From Methanobrevibacter boviskoreani JH1 (lineage in GTDB: Archaea; Methanobacteriota; Methanobacteria; Methanobacteriales; Methanobacteriaceae), in the NCBI RefSeq assembly GCF_000320505.1, contig NZ_BAGX02000020.1:228573-292572 (forward strand): a stretch of DNA of 64,000 bases, written 5' to 3'. Shown here one piece after another: positions 33,171 through 43,752 of the stretch (the stretch's first letter is position 1; every line of letters begins with the position of its first letter). The notes below the pieces were generated by a model. The model did no database searches. It was given only the letters and a program-made list of their open reading frames with translations, and had not been told where the DNA came from. The position numbers and the translations under genes are program-made.

Positions 33171-34715
33171 ATGTTTGATACTAATGATTTAAGTGGATTA
33201 AAAATGGAGATTAAAAACCTTAAATGGTTTTTTACAATATATTTAATATTTTTATTATCATTTCTATCATATCAGATGAGGACAACTAATTTCAATATTA
33301 AGCTTACATCAATTTCATTAATACTTTTGTTTATACTTGGATCTTTTATTCTAGTTTTTATATCTAAAAGGAATCTTCCCCTATATAAAATAGCCTTCAT
33401 AGTTATATTGATTTTCGGATTATGCTGTGTATTCATTACACCTATTGTAACGGTATGTGATGAGACAGAACATTTCTGGAGATCTGAGATAACCTCAGAA
33501 GGCCAACTATTTCCAAATTATGTAGATATTCCTAATTCAAACAAGAGTGGATATGAGGCTAAGGGATATGAAACGATTGCCTCAATGAGCCCACTTTATA
33601 AGAATACCGGAAATACCATATTCAATACCAATTGGGATGATCTGTCCATAAACTACACCACAACCTATGTCTCCTCTGCATTTTGTCAGAATCCGTTTTA
33701 TGGATATATCCCGCAGGCAATCGGGATAGATATTGCAAAGGGATTAAATCTGAATAACATATGGATGTTATGGTTTGGAAGAATAGCTAATCTTTTAATG
33801 TTTGCTTTTGTATGTTCATATGCTATTAAAAAAGCGCCAATATTTAAGATTCCACTATTTATTACTGCAACCCTTCCACTTACAATTTATCAAGCTGCAT
33901 CATTAAGTATTGATGCAACTGTAAATAGTTTTGCAATCCTTACAATAGCATATTTCCTATACATGTACAAAGCCGAGAAAAACAGTTTAGATTATAAAAA
34001 TCTATTAACATTTTTAATCATCTCTCTTATTGGTGGATTTACAAAGGTAACCTATATGGGGTTACTGGTTCTAGTATTTCTAGTCCCAAGAGACAACTTC
34101 AAGGACAGAAAAGTGGAATATTCAAGGATCATTGGATTTATAGGTGTAATCTTAATCGATTTATTATGGACCAAACTATATGCAACTAAACACTTGTTAA
34201 ATTCATGGAGAGGCACCTATTTCATAAAAAACAATGTGAACATATCAGGTCAATTAACATATATGGCACACCATCCGTTGAACTCACTTTATTTACTGTT
34301 TACACCAGATAATCTTATAAACGTAATTAGCGGATATTTCTCATTTGGTAATTTACCGCCATACACATCTACATTTCTAGTTGTAACATTTCTAATCTTT
34401 TATGTAATCCTATCCTTCTTATATCCACAGGAGATCAAACTAGATAGAAAATCAAAAATAGGTCTTTTCTTTATTGGACTCTTAATTTTTATAGGCACAT
34501 ACCTCATCCAATATCTAACCTGGTGTAATGTCGGAATGTCAAGGATTGAAGGTGTCTTTGGAAGATACTTTATTCCCCTTTTAGTGTTAGGACCAATGAT
34601 ATTTGGACTTAAAGAAAGTAATAAAAACGAAAAAAACAGTCAATTATTAGTAATAACAATGATGATAGGTTTTATATCCTCAATGATACTTCTAACAATT
34701 ATGAAATTTTATTAA
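33171..34715 (+). CDS. DUF2142 family membrane protein, copy B (predicted GT-C-like)
   Basis: 514 residues, clearly paralogous to copy A: the N-terminal cytoplasmic lead LSGLKMEIKNLKWFF, the outer-loop motif TVCDETEHFWRSE near residue 97, QNPFYGYIPQAIGIDIAKGL near 173, and GRYFIPLLVLGP near the end. The ATG at 33171 follows AAGGGATTTA. It lies 257 bases after copy A, so the pair is probably a tandem duplication that has since diverged. It converges on a GT2 gene ending at 34741. Confidence 0.8.
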   Translation: MFDTNDLSGLKMEIKNLKWFFTIYLIFLLSFLSYQMRTTNFNIKLTSISLILLFILGSFILVFISKRNLPLYKIAFIVILIFGLCCVFITPIVTVCDETEHFWRSEITSEGQLFPNYVDIPNSNKSGYEAKGYETIASMSPLYKNTGNTIFNTNWDDLSINYTTTYVSSAFCQNPFYGYIPQAIGIDIAKGLNLNNIWMLWFGRIANLLMFAFVCSYAIKKAPIFKIPLFITATLPLTIYQAASLSIDATVNSFAILTIAYFLYMYKAEKNSLDYKNLLTFLIISLIGGFTKVTYMGLLVLVFLVPRDNFKDRKVEYSRIIGFIGVILIDLLWTKLYATKHLLNSWRGTYFIKNNVNISGQLTYMAHHPLNSLYLLFTPDNLINVISGYFSFGNLPPYTSTFLVVTFLIFYVILSFLYPQEIKLDRKSKIGLFFIGLLIFIGTYLIQYLTWCNVGMSRIEGVFGRYFIPLLVLGPMIFGLKESNKNEKNSQLLVITMMIGFISSMILLTIMKFY

Positions 34716-34740
34716 ATACTAATCAAGAGACAATCTTAAT

Positions 34741-35862
34741 CTACTGTCTACCTCTTAATTTCATGGCCATCCTTCTTAAAGAAGCTGCAAGTCTATATGG
34801 TCTTGTTTTTAAAAGTTTATTCTTAAAATCCAACTCCTTTTTTAGCTTTTGATTTTCTTTTTTAAATGTATTCCCTTTTTTATAAAGATTATAGATATAA
34901 TTGTTAATATCTTTTATATTATCCTGAGTATTAACATCCAGAGAATCTAGACACTTGAAAAATCTTAGATAATCGAAGTTTTCAATATGATATGACTCTA
35001 TTTCATATAACGCTTTAAAATAATCTTCAGGATGTTTTTCAATATATCTAACTATGAAATTCTTCTGTCCCACATTAACAATAAAATCTAGAAGTTTAAA
35101 GATCTTCTCTTTATCTTTGGATTTCCTATATGTATTATCAAGGGATTTCATTACTTTCAATCTATCTACAACATTGAACTGAAATGACATGTCCTGCCTA
35201 GATATAGAACCTGGAACAAGGACCCTATAATAAATGGCCTCCCTTTCATTGTCTACTATATAGAATTCAAAATCGAATTTGGAATATAGTTTAAAGAAAT
35301 AGTCCAGATCCACCCCATTATATAGATTAGGATTAAACCTAACCTTATTAGCATAAATAGTAGGAACAAGTTTATTTGTTGTAATCAATAAGGGATTTAC
35401 ATCAAAGTCATATAAATGGAACAATCCATTGTTTTCAAGTAAGGTGTCACTGAAATAGGTTTTAGACAGATTACCATTCAAATCCACATTAAAAAAATTA
35501 CCGAGAACTATCCTATTTGATTTACGATGTTTATATAATTCCTCAAGATAATTATAGGAGATATAATCATCAACATCAATAAAGATACAGTATTCCCTAT
35601 TAATAGTATCAAGGGCTAAATTTCTAGCATTGGACACCCCTTTCTGGGATTCCATTATTTCAATATTTAAATCAGTATTCTCACTTTTAAATTTTTTAAT
35701 AATACTCTCAGAATTGTCCCTTTCACCATTTATGACAAATAATGCATCAAAAAGATTCTTATCCAAAGTTTGATTCTTTAATGAATCCAATAATTTTAGA
35801 ATGTATTTCTCTCCTTTATAAGTAGGAACAATTATAGATATCCCCTGATTAAAATCAGACAT
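34741..35862 (-). CDS. Family 2 glycosyltransferase with a C-terminal coiled coil
   Basis: About 373 residues. GT2 core: GISIIVPTYKGEKYILKLL at the start, GVSNARNLALD near 95 and the DXD-type IFIDVDDYISYNYL near 110. The C-terminal part (about 300-370) is helical and charged (KKENQKLKKELDFKNKLL) and ends in a very basic RRMAMKLRGRQ tail, probably for membrane contact or for binding partner enzymes. The ATG at 35862 follows GGTTGGATAAC; a TTG three codons earlier is less likely. It is isolated from the main GT run. Confidence 0.82.
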   Translation of the reverse strand: MSDFNQGISIIVPTYKGEKYILKLLDSLKNQTLDKNLFDALFVINGERDNSESIIKKFKSENTDLNIEIMESQKGVSNARNLALDTINREYCIFIDVDDYISYNYLEELYKHRKSNRIVLGNFFNVDLNGNLSKTYFSDTLLENNGLFHLYDFDVNPLLITTNKLVPTIYANKVRFNPNLYNGVDLDYFFKLYSKFDFEFYIVDNEREAIYYRVLVPGSISRQDMSFQFNVVDRLKVMKSLDNTYRKSKDKEKIFKLLDFIVNVGQKNFIVRYIEKHPEDYFKALYEIESYHIENFDYLRFFKCLDSLDVNTQDNIKDINNYIYNLYKKGNTFKKENQKLKKELDFKNKLLKTRPYRLAASLRRMAMKLRGRQ

Positions 35863-35991
35863 GTTATCCAACCTAATTTTACAAAATAGTAAAAAAAATA
35901 AAAAATAGTTTAAAATAAAAAAATTTCCTTTTTATTTATAAAACAGCTCTAATTAATTATATTCTTAATTAAAAGTTTAATTTAATGATAT

Positions 35992-36480
35992 CTAAATATC
36001 ATCAATATTATTCTTTAACCAAGGAATTAATCCGCCGCTATTTAGGATATTTAACATGAATGGAGGTAATTTCTTAAATTTAACCTCTTCACCAGATGAG
36101 GTTTTAATTACTCCCTTTTCCATATCAATATCTATTATATCTCCATCTTTTACCTTATCAGCAATTCCAGGAGCTTCAATAAGTGGAATTCCAATATTAG
36201 TAGCGTTTCTATAGAAGATTCTTGCAAAGGATTCTGCAATTACAGCACCAATACCTAAACCTTTCATTGCAATAGGTGCATGTTCTCTAGATGAACCACA
36301 TCCAAAGTTAGTTCCTCCAACAATGAAATCTCCTTTTTGAGCTTTTTTACTAAAATTAGGATCTAATCCTTCCATACAATGTTTAGATAATGTTTCCTCA
36401 TCAGTATAGATTAGATATCTTCCAGGTAAAATAACATCAGTATCAACATCATTTCCAAATTTCCATACTTTTCCTTCCAT
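35992..36480 (-). CDS. hacB: Homoaconitase / isopropylmalate isomerase small subunit
   Basis: The 162-residue swivelling subunit of the methanogen aconitase-like enzymes. It carries [21 protein letters not shown] at the start and [15 protein letters not shown] near 53. The substrate loop reads YLIYT. In studied Methanocaldococcus enzymes the homoaconitase has a YL(V/I)YT-type loop, whereas the leucine isopropylmalate isomerase has YLRT. That favours a role in the 2-oxosuberate arm of coenzyme B synthesis. Start ATG 36480 follows GGAG, 12 bases after the large-subunit stop; the two form an operon. Confidence 0.75.
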   Translation of the reverse strand: MEGKVWKFGNDVDTDVILPGRYLIYTDEETLSKHCMEGLDPNFSKKAQKGDFIVGGTNFGCGSSREHAPIAMKGLGIGAVIAESFARIFYRNATNIGIPLIEAPGIADKVKDGDIIDIDMEKGVIKTSSGEEVKFKKLPPFMLNILNSGGLIPWLKNNIDDI

Positions 36481-36492
36481 ATTATTATCTCC

Positions 36493-37740
36493 TTAATTAT
36501 CAGGTAAAGAAATTTCTCCCTTAATAGCTGAAGCAGCTGCAACCTTTGCAGATGATAAGTATACCTCACCATCAGGACTACCTTGTCTTCCTTTAAAGTT
36601 TCTGTTTGATGTTGAAAGACTTACCTCACCAGGTCCAATAAGACCTACATGTCCACCTAGACATGGACCACAACATGGATTTGTAACAAGTGCACCAGCA
36701 TCAACGAATATTTTTATTAAACCTTCATCTAAACATTTAGAATAAACTTCACGGGAAGCAGGAATCACAAGCATTCTTGTACCCTTTGCAATCTTGTTTC
36801 CTTTTAGGATTTCTGCTGCATCCCTCATATCCTCAATTCTTCCATTGGTACATGAACCTAAGAATACCTGGTCTACATGTTTTGAAACCTCACTTGCGTC
36901 TTTAACATTATCAACATGATTTGGACAAGCGATTTGTGGATCTAAATCAGATACGTCTATATCTACGGTTTCATAGTTTGCATCCTTATCAGTCTTAAAG
37001 ATTTCATAAGGTTTATCTGTTCTACCCTTTAGGTATTCCTTGGTTTTTTCATCTGCCTCACATAAACCTACTTTTCCACCCATTTCAACGGTCATGTTTG
37101 AAAATACCATTCTATCAGATATGCTCATGTTTTCAATTGTATCTCCAACAAATTCACATGCCTTATAAGTAGCACCATCTGCCCTCATCTTACCAATAAT
37201 GTGTAATATAACATCTTTTGCAGAGGTGTTCTCTTTTAAATCTCCAGTAATATTAAATCTGATAGTCTCAGGAACTTTAAACCATAATTTACCTGTTGAA
37301 AGAACCATAGACATATCAGTGGATCCAATACCAGTTGCAAATGCACCTAATGCACCATGGGTACAGGTATGTGAGTCACAACCTACTACAACCTCACCTG
37401 GACGAATATGTCCCATTTCAGGAAGTACCTGGTGACATACACCTTGATTTACATCATAAAAATTAGTGATGTTCTGTTCTTTTGCAAATTTTCTCATAAA
37501 TATATGATTGTTAGCAGCTGTAATTGAATCAGCAGGTACCTGATGGTCGAATGGAATAACAACTTTATCCTTATCCCATACCTTTCCAGTACCGATTTCT
37601 TCAAATCCTTCTACAGCAAGAGGACCTGTTAAATCATGAATCATAGCGATATCAATATTAGCCATAACAATTTCTCCAGCTTCAACCTTATCTTTACCTG
37701 AAGCCTTAGCTAATATCTTTTCAGACATTGTCATAGACAT
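36493..37740 (-). CDS. hacA: Homoaconitase / isopropylmalate isomerase large subunit
   Basis: A 415-residue 4Fe-4S dehydratase subunit. Seen are [16 protein letters not shown] near 65, [20 protein letters not shown] near 124 and the cluster cysteines in [13 protein letters not shown] near 293 and [11 protein letters not shown] near 355. With HacB it would carry out the hydration steps that lengthen 2-oxo acids for coenzyme B. From the large subunit alone I cannot separate HacA from LeuC; the symbol follows the small-subunit loop. Start ATG 37740 has GGAG ten bases upstream. Confidence 0.72.
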   Translation of the reverse strand: MSMTMSEKILAKASGKDKVEAGEIVMANIDIAMIHDLTGPLAVEGFEEIGTGKVWDKDKVVIPFDHQVPADSITAANNHIFMRKFAKEQNITNFYDVNQGVCHQVLPEMGHIRPGEVVVGCDSHTCTHGALGAFATGIGSTDMSMVLSTGKLWFKVPETIRFNITGDLKENTSAKDVILHIIGKMRADGATYKACEFVGDTIENMSISDRMVFSNMTVEMGGKVGLCEADEKTKEYLKGRTDKPYEIFKTDKDANYETVDIDVSDLDPQIACPNHVDNVKDASEVSKHVDQVFLGSCTNGRIEDMRDAAEILKGNKIAKGTRMLVIPASREVYSKCLDEGLIKIFVDAGALVTNPCCGPCLGGHVGLIGPGEVSLSTSNRNFKGRQGSPDGEVYLSSAKVAAASAIKGEISLPDN

Positions 37741-37926
37741 AATTTTTTTTCTCCATAAATTGATTTAAAAAAATATTTAAATTATAAAGTCAATTAAAAT
37801 AATTAATTTTTTATTATTCTATTAATATTAATTTATTTGTTTTTATAAATATAGTTTAAAAGCATCTAAAAAATGTAAAGGATTATTAATAATATAATTC
37901 AATATTTATATGAATAAGGTGACATT

Positions 37927-39486
37927 ATGAATTTAAAAATAGAAGGATTAAAAAGAAATATTATCAATTTAAAATGGTTTTTTATAATATACGGGCTATT
38001 TTTATTAAGTTTTATATTTTATGAAACAAAAGAAACCAATTTTAACATTAAAGCAACATTATTAGTATTCTTAGTATTATTAATAATTGGATCCTTTATT
38101 TTACTATTTATAACAAATAAAAATCTCCCATTACATAAGATTGCTCTAATTATAATATTAGTTTTTGGAGTAATGTGTGTGTTTTTAAGTCCAATAATAT
38201 CCATTAGTGATGAACAAGAACATTTTGCACGTTCAGAAATAGTATCCCATGGAGATTTAAATACAAAAATATATAATAAATCATTAGATTCTTATAATCA
38301 TTTTCTTACAATTCAGTCTGTTGGAGAACTTAAAGTAAGTAAAATGGGAAATAAAACTGTATTTAAAACAAAATGGGACGATCAAAAAATAAATTATACT
38401 AAAAAATATGTAAGTAGTGCATTTGCTCAAAATCCTTTTTATGGATATATTCCACAAGCAATTGGAATAAATATTGCAAAAGGATTAAATCTGAATAATA
38501 TATGGATGTTATGGCTTGGAAGATTATGTAACTTAATATTTTATGCAATAATTTGTTCATATGCTATAAAAAAGGCTCCAATATATAAGATTCCTCTACT
38601 TTTAACAGCATGTTTACCACTCTCAATATATCAAGCTGGATCAACAAGTATTGACGGAATGATTTTTGCATTAGCCTTATTATCAATAACTTACTTTTTA
38701 TATTTATACAAAAAAGAAGATCATACAGTAGACTGGAAAAATATAGGTATATTAACTTTAATAACAGCACTCTGTGGGCTATGCAAACTAACATATGCTG
38801 CATTAATACTTCTAATATTTTTAATACCAAAAAACAAATTCAAAACACCGAAAATAAAGCATTTATCAAGATTATGTTTTATAATAGTATCTGCAATTAC
38901 ACTAATTTGGAGTAGATATGCAACTAAAATGCTTTATTACTCATGGAGATATGGTTATTTCCTTAGAAAAAATGTGAATTCAAAATTACAAATCTTATAT
39001 ATAGTTAATCATCCAATAAATTTTTTAAAAATATTATTTAATCCAATGAATTTTATAAAAGCATTTAAATCATTATTTAGTTTTGGACACGGAACATATA
39101 CAACAATTAAATCATATTTTCTAGTGATTGCACTTTTCATATTACTTTTATTATTTATTTTCACATATTCACCAAAACAGGGATTAAATAAAAAAGATAA
39201 AATAAAGTTATTAATAATTACCTTATTAATAGCCTTAGGAACTTATATAGTTCAATATATATCCTGGACAACAGTAGGATTACCTAAAATTCAAGGTGTT
39301 CAAGGAAGATATTTTATACCGGTGATAGCTTTATTATTAATTATATTTAGTTTTAATTCAAATAATAAACTCTTAAAAAGTAATAAATTCGATTTTATAA
39401 AAAATAACTACAATATTTTAGCAGTTACATTTATAATATCATTTTTAAGTTCACTTATACTTTTATTATTCATGAAATACTATTAG
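37927..39486 (+). CDS. DUF2142 family membrane protein, copy C (predicted GT-C-like)
   Basis: 519 residues, paralogous to copies A and B: IEGLKRNIINLKWFF at the start, SISDEQEHFARSE near residue 93, QNPFYGYIPQAIGINIAKGL near 169 and QGRYFIPVIALL near 470. Its codons are more A/T-rich than those of copies A and B (nearly all AAA, TTA, ATA), which may mean a different age or origin of this copy. The ATG follows GGTGACATT. The gene stands alone, divergent from hacAB. Confidence 0.8.
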   Translation: MNLKIEGLKRNIINLKWFFIIYGLFLLSFIFYETKETNFNIKATLLVFLVLLIIGSFILLFITNKNLPLHKIALIIILVFGVMCVFLSPIISISDEQEHFARSEIVSHGDLNTKIYNKSLDSYNHFLTIQSVGELKVSKMGNKTVFKTKWDDQKINYTKKYVSSAFAQNPFYGYIPQAIGINIAKGLNLNNIWMLWLGRLCNLIFYAIICSYAIKKAPIYKIPLLLTACLPLSIYQAGSTSIDGMIFALALLSITYFLYLYKKEDHTVDWKNIGILTLITALCGLCKLTYAALILLIFLIPKNKFKTPKIKHLSRLCFIIVSAITLIWSRYATKMLYYSWRYGYFLRKNVNSKLQILYIVNHPINFLKILFNPMNFIKAFKSLFSFGHGTYTTIKSYFLVIALFILLLLFIFTYSPKQGLNKKDKIKLLIITLLIALGTYIVQYISWTTVGLPKIQGVQGRYFIPVIALLLIIFSFNSNNKLLKSNKFDFIKNNYNILAVTFIISFLSSLILLLFMKYY

Positions 39487-39829
39487 ATTATAAAATTTTT
39501 CTTATAACCTTTTAATCAATAACTCTTTTTAATTTTTTATTTAAAAATTATTAATTAAAGTTCATTTAAAAATTTAATTTCCGATAAAAATTTTTAATAA
39601 TTTAAATCATAGAAAAAATTTTAATATAATATTCTTAAAGGTATTAAGCCCAGATAAATTATAGTTTAATTAAATAAGATTTTCTGAAAAATTAGCAATA
39701 AATAATAAATAAATTAAAAAAATTAAAAAAAGTAAGACTTATAAAATCTATCTATGAAAATTAAAGAAATAATAAATTTATATTCTAAAATAAAGTACCA
39801 TACTAATTATTAAAAAATGATGGGTAAAT
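39487..39829. other. Intergenic region between convergent DUF2142 copy C and wecC-like gene
   Basis: A/T-rich, with oligo-T runs just after the DUF2142 stop that could terminate transcription. Nothing gene-like is seen. Confidence 0.5.
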
Positions 39830-41086
39830 CTAAATCTTATAAAGATTTCCGAAATTAAAGAGAGTTATCTCGTCTGGAACATCTTTAATAATATCTTTAG
39901 TATCGAATATAATCGAATCTTCCATCTTATCAATAAATAGATTATAATCTAAATCTTTAAATTCATCATGATCTGCAAGTATCAATGCAAGTGAAGCACC
40001 GTCTAAAGCATCTTCAAGTGATAGATAACTTTCATCTTCAACATGGGGATCATGGACTCCTATCTTATAACCCTCCTTTTGAAGTTTTGATATGATTTCA
40101 AATGCAGGACTTTCCCTGGTATCTCCAGTATTACCCTTATATGAAACTCCAAGGATTGCGATTTTAGGAGTATATTCATCGGTATAGTTTTGAATAATCT
40201 TTTTAGCATTATCTACTGTAAACTGTGGCATACTGTTATTGGTATCCCTTGCAAGCTTAATGATTTTAGCGGTATCAGGTGCTTTAGAATATATGAAGTA
40301 TGGATCTATTGCAAGACAATGTCCACCTACACCTGGACCTGGATTATGAATGTTGACCCTAGGATGTTGGTTTGCAAGTTTAATCACATCAAGTGCATTT
40401 GCCCCAATCTTCTCACAGATTTTAGTAAGTTCATTTGCAAGTGCAATATTGACATCACGATATGTGTTTTCCATACATTTGGACAATTCTGCAGTTATAG
40501 CCTCTGTTTTTAACAATTTACCTTTTACAAATATCCCATAAGCCTCTGCAGCTTTTTCAGTACAGGCTTCAGTTACTCCACCGATAATCCTATTATTGTT
40601 TACAAGTTCATACATAATTTGGCCTGGAAGTACTCTCTCAGGACAATGTGCTAGATATAAATCTTTCCCAATGGTAAATCCAGCATCCTCAAATATTGGT
40701 TTGATTATATCGTTTGTAGATCCTGGAGCAATAGTTGATTCAACTATAACTGTATTACCCTTTTCCAGATAGTCAAGAATAGATTTACAAGCACTTATAA
40801 CATAACTTAAATCACAGCTTAAATCTTCGACAACATATGGAGTAGGTACAGTAATAATAAATACATCTGCCTTATCAGGTTTTAAAGATACATGGTACCG
40901 GCCTTCAGCTAAAGCATTGTTAATACTTTCGCTTATGCCTGGTTCTTCAATGTGAACAATTCCATCTTTTAAGTCTTTAATAATCTCTTTATTAACATCT
41001 ACTCCCAAAACGTCACAATTATTCTTTGCAAATAATGCTGCTGTTGGAAGTCCGATATATCCTTGACCTACTACACAAACTTTCAT
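39830..41086 (-). CDS. wecC: UDP-N-acetyl-D-mannosamine dehydrogenase (WecC-like)
   Basis: A nucleotide-sugar dehydrogenase of 418 residues that oxidises UDP-ManNAc (or a similar UDP-HexNAc) at C6 to the uronic acid. Rossmann start VCVVGQGYIGLPTAALFAKN; VESTIAPGSTNDI near 108; the catalytic cysteine in GPGVGGHCLAIDPYFI near 255; C-terminal LGVSYKGNTGDTRESPAFEI near 325. The overall pattern fits the WecC/WbpA group more than Ugd. The epimerase WecB is not in the window. The product would feed an aminouronate into the surface glycan. Confidence 0.85.
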   Translation of the reverse strand: MKVCVVGQGYIGLPTAALFAKNNCDVLGVDVNKEIIKDLKDGIVHIEEPGISESINNALAEGRYHVSLKPDKADVFIITVPTPYVVEDLSCDLSYVISACKSILDYLEKGNTVIVESTIAPGSTNDIIKPIFEDAGFTIGKDLYLAHCPERVLPGQIMYELVNNNRIIGGVTEACTEKAAEAYGIFVKGKLLKTEAITAELSKCMENTYRDVNIALANELTKICEKIGANALDVIKLANQHPRVNIHNPGPGVGGHCLAIDPYFIYSKAPDTAKIIKLARDTNNSMPQFTVDNAKKIIQNYTDEYTPKIAILGVSYKGNTGDTRESPAFEIISKLQKEGYKIGVHDPHVEDESYLSLEDALDGASLALILADHDEFKDLDYNLFIDKMEDSIIFDTKDIIKDVPDEITLFNFGNLYKI

Positions 41087-41227
41087 TATATCACTTCTTA
41101 AGTAAAACTAAATAAAAATAAAATTAGTTATTAAAAAAATCATTTAATTATAATATTATTAATTATATATTAAGTAAGATAAATATATTTTTGAATAAAT
41201 TTTAATAATACTGTAAATGGTGCTAAT

Positions 41228-42061
41228 ATGAGAATTTTAATTACTGGTGGAGACGGAATGCTAGGTACCGATTTAAGGGAGGTACTTAAAAGCGAAGATT
41301 TAATTGTAACAAATCATGAATCTTTAGATATTACTGATAGAAACCAAGTAATGGAAAAAATAAAAGAATATAAACCGGAGATAGTAATTAATTGTGCTGC
41401 TATGACAGATGTAGATGGGTGTGAAACCAAGAAGGATTTGGCATATAAATTAAATGCTGAGGGACCTGAAAACTTAGCCCTGGCTTGTAGAGAAATTGAT
41501 GCTACATTGGCACATATTAGTACAGATTATGTATTTAAAGGAAATAACAATAGACCACTTATAGAGGATGATGAATTAGGACCTATAAGCATATATGGAA
41601 AATCCAAGCTTAAAGGTGAAGAAAATGTTGAGAATATCCTGGATAAATATTTTATTATAAGAACTGCCTGGTTATATGGAAAGAATGGTCCCAACTTTAT
41701 TGAAAAAATGCTAGAACTTGCAAAAACCCATGATACCTTAACAGTTGTAAATGATCAGAAAGGTTCACCAACATTTACAAAGGATTTATCTAAAGGAATA
41801 TATGAGTTAATTAAATCAAATAAATATGGAACATATCATCTAACAAACAGTGGAAGCACTACCTGGTACGAATTTGCAAAGCTAATATTTGAAAAGAAAA
41901 AAATCGATATTAATGTCATGCCTGTTACAAGTGAGGAGTTTGCAGCTCCTGCTCCAAGACCACATTATTCAGTGTTATCCCATGATAAATGGAAAAACAA
42001 CGGATTTGAAGAACTGAGAAATTATGAAGATGCCTTAGACGAATATTTAAATTTATATTAA
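41228..42061 (+). CDS. rfbD: dTDP-4-dehydrorhamnose reductase
   Basis: RfbD/RmlD reduces the 4-keto intermediate to dTDP-L-rhamnose, the last step. The 277-residue enzyme has MRILITGGDGMLGTDLREV, NCAAMTDVDGCE near 57, ISTDYVFKGNN near 98, YGKSKLKGEENV near 123 and RTAWLYGKNGPNFIEKML near 141. The ATG follows GGTGCTAAT. It is separated from rfbABC by over 11 kb and lies on the opposite strand, beside two UDP-sugar dehydrogenases. Confidence 0.95.
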   Translation: MRILITGGDGMLGTDLREVLKSEDLIVTNHESLDITDRNQVMEKIKEYKPEIVINCAAMTDVDGCETKKDLAYKLNAEGPENLALACREIDATLAHISTDYVFKGNNNRPLIEDDELGPISIYGKSKLKGEENVENILDKYFIIRTAWLYGKNGPNFIEKMLELAKTHDTLTVVNDQKGSPTFTKDLSKGIYELIKSNKYGTYHLTNSGSTTWYEFAKLIFEKKKIDINVMPVTSEEFAAPAPRPHYSVLSHDKWKNNGFEELRNYEDALDEYLNLY

Positions 42062-42285
42062 CAGAGCCAATGTAAAACTTATTAATCATATATCTTTAAA
42101 TTATCTCCACTTCAATTAATCTTATAAAAGTTAATTATAATTAAAAATTATATTAATGTATAAAGTTTATTAATTTTAAATGATAAATATGAAATATTAT
42201 ATATAATAATTATATATTACAAAACAATTGCATAAATTACAATCATTTAATAAAATGATTTATTAAATTAAAATAGGTTTTAAAA

Positions 42286-43614
42286 ATGAGATTAACAGTT
42301 ATCGGAACAGGATATGTAGGGCTTGTTACAGGAACATGCTTTGCAGAAATGGGAAATCAAGTTTATTGTGTAGATGTCAATAAAAAAATTATTAATAATC
42401 TTAAAAAAGGAATTATACCTATTTACGAACCACAACTTGCAGATATGGTTATTGATAATCAAAACAAAGGGAATATTACATTTACAACTGATACCAAAAC
42501 ATCACTAGAAAAATCCGATATATACTATATTGCAGTTGGAACACCAATGAGTGAGGACGGTAGTTGTGACTTAACCTATGTCTATAACGTAGCATCTGAG
42601 ATAGGACAGTATATGAACCATGACTGTTATGTCGTTATTAAATCAACTGTTCCAGTAGGAACATCTGATGAGGTTAAAAGTATCATTAATGAGGAATTAG
42701 ATAAAAGAGGGGAAAAATTCGATTTTAAAATGATATCTAATCCTGAATTTTTAAAAGAAGGTTCTGCAGTCCATGACTGTTTATTCCCAGATAGAATAAT
42801 AATCGGATATGAGGACGAGGAATGTTATCAAATAATGGAAGAACTGTATGAACCATTTACAGATAACAATAAAAACATTTTATTCATGAATATCAAAAGT
42901 GCTGAACTTACCAAATATGCGGCAAATGCTATGCTTGCATCTAGAATATCCTTTATGAATGAGATGGCAAATATCTGTGAGAAAACCGGAGCAAATATTG
43001 AGGACATCCGCATTGGAATCGGAACAGATAAAAGAATTGGAAGCCATTTCCTACATGCCGGATGTGGATACGGTGGAAGTTGTTTCCCAAAGGATGTTCA
43101 AGGATTAATCAGTATTGCGGAACAAAATGGATTAGATCCTAAACTTTTAAAAGCGATTGAGGATGTTAACTACAATCAAAAATTATCCTTAGTTAGAAAG
43201 GTTGTAGACCACTTTGGAGAGGATTTAAGTGGTTTAACCTTTGGTGTATGGGGCCTTTCATTTAAACCAAATACTGACGATATGAGAGAGGCAAGTTCCA
43301 TAACCTTAATCAATGAATTAACTAAAAGAGGAGCTAAAATCCAGGCATATGATCCTAAAGCTATGGAAGAATCTAAAGAGAAATATCTAAAAGATAATGA
43401 AAATATTGAATATTTCAACAACAAGAAAGATGCTTTAGTTGACGCAGATGCAATGATTCTTGTAACAGAATGGAAGGAATTTAGAACTCCTGATTTTAAA
43501 GAAATCAAGAAAATACTTAAAAATCCAGTTATATTCGATGGAAGAAACCAATATAATAATGAGAAACTTAAAAAATTAGGATTTAAACATTATCAAATAG
43601 GTATTAAAGATTAA
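42286..43614 (+). CDS. ugd: UDP-glucose 6-dehydrogenase
   Basis: Ugd oxidises UDP-glucose to UDP-glucuronate. The 442 residues show RLTVIGTGYVGLVTGTCFAE at the start, VIKSTVPVGTSDEV near 121, ISNPEFLKEGSAVHDC near 150, the catalytic GCGYGGSCFPKDVQGL near 264 and WGLSFKPNTDDMREA near 321. This matches Ugd more closely than the WecC-type enzyme nearby. The ATG follows AGGTTTT. It supplies glucuronate or a derived pentose for the wall polymer. Confidence 0.92.
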   Translation: MRLTVIGTGYVGLVTGTCFAEMGNQVYCVDVNKKIINNLKKGIIPIYEPQLADMVIDNQNKGNITFTTDTKTSLEKSDIYYIAVGTPMSEDGSCDLTYVYNVASEIGQYMNHDCYVVIKSTVPVGTSDEVKSIINEELDKRGEKFDFKMISNPEFLKEGSAVHDCLFPDRIIIGYEDEECYQIMEELYEPFTDNNKNILFMNIKSAELTKYAANAMLASRISFMNEMANICEKTGANIEDIRIGIGTDKRIGSHFLHAGCGYGGSCFPKDVQGLISIAEQNGLDPKLLKAIEDVNYNQKLSLVRKVVDHFGEDLSGLTFGVWGLSFKPNTDDMREASSITLINELTKRGAKIQAYDPKAMEESKEKYLKDNENIEYFNNKKDALVDADAMILVTEWKEFRTPDFKEIKKILKNPVIFDGRNQYNNEKLKKLGFKHYQIGIKD

Positions 43615-43752
43615 TACTAAAAGATTAGAAGAAGTTAATATGGAAAAAACTTAAGGTTTTCTAGAAAATATAAAATATTAATATATAATTATTATATAAA
43701 ATAATAATATATTAAGAATAATTTAATTTATTAAAAATTATGAGGTAATGAT

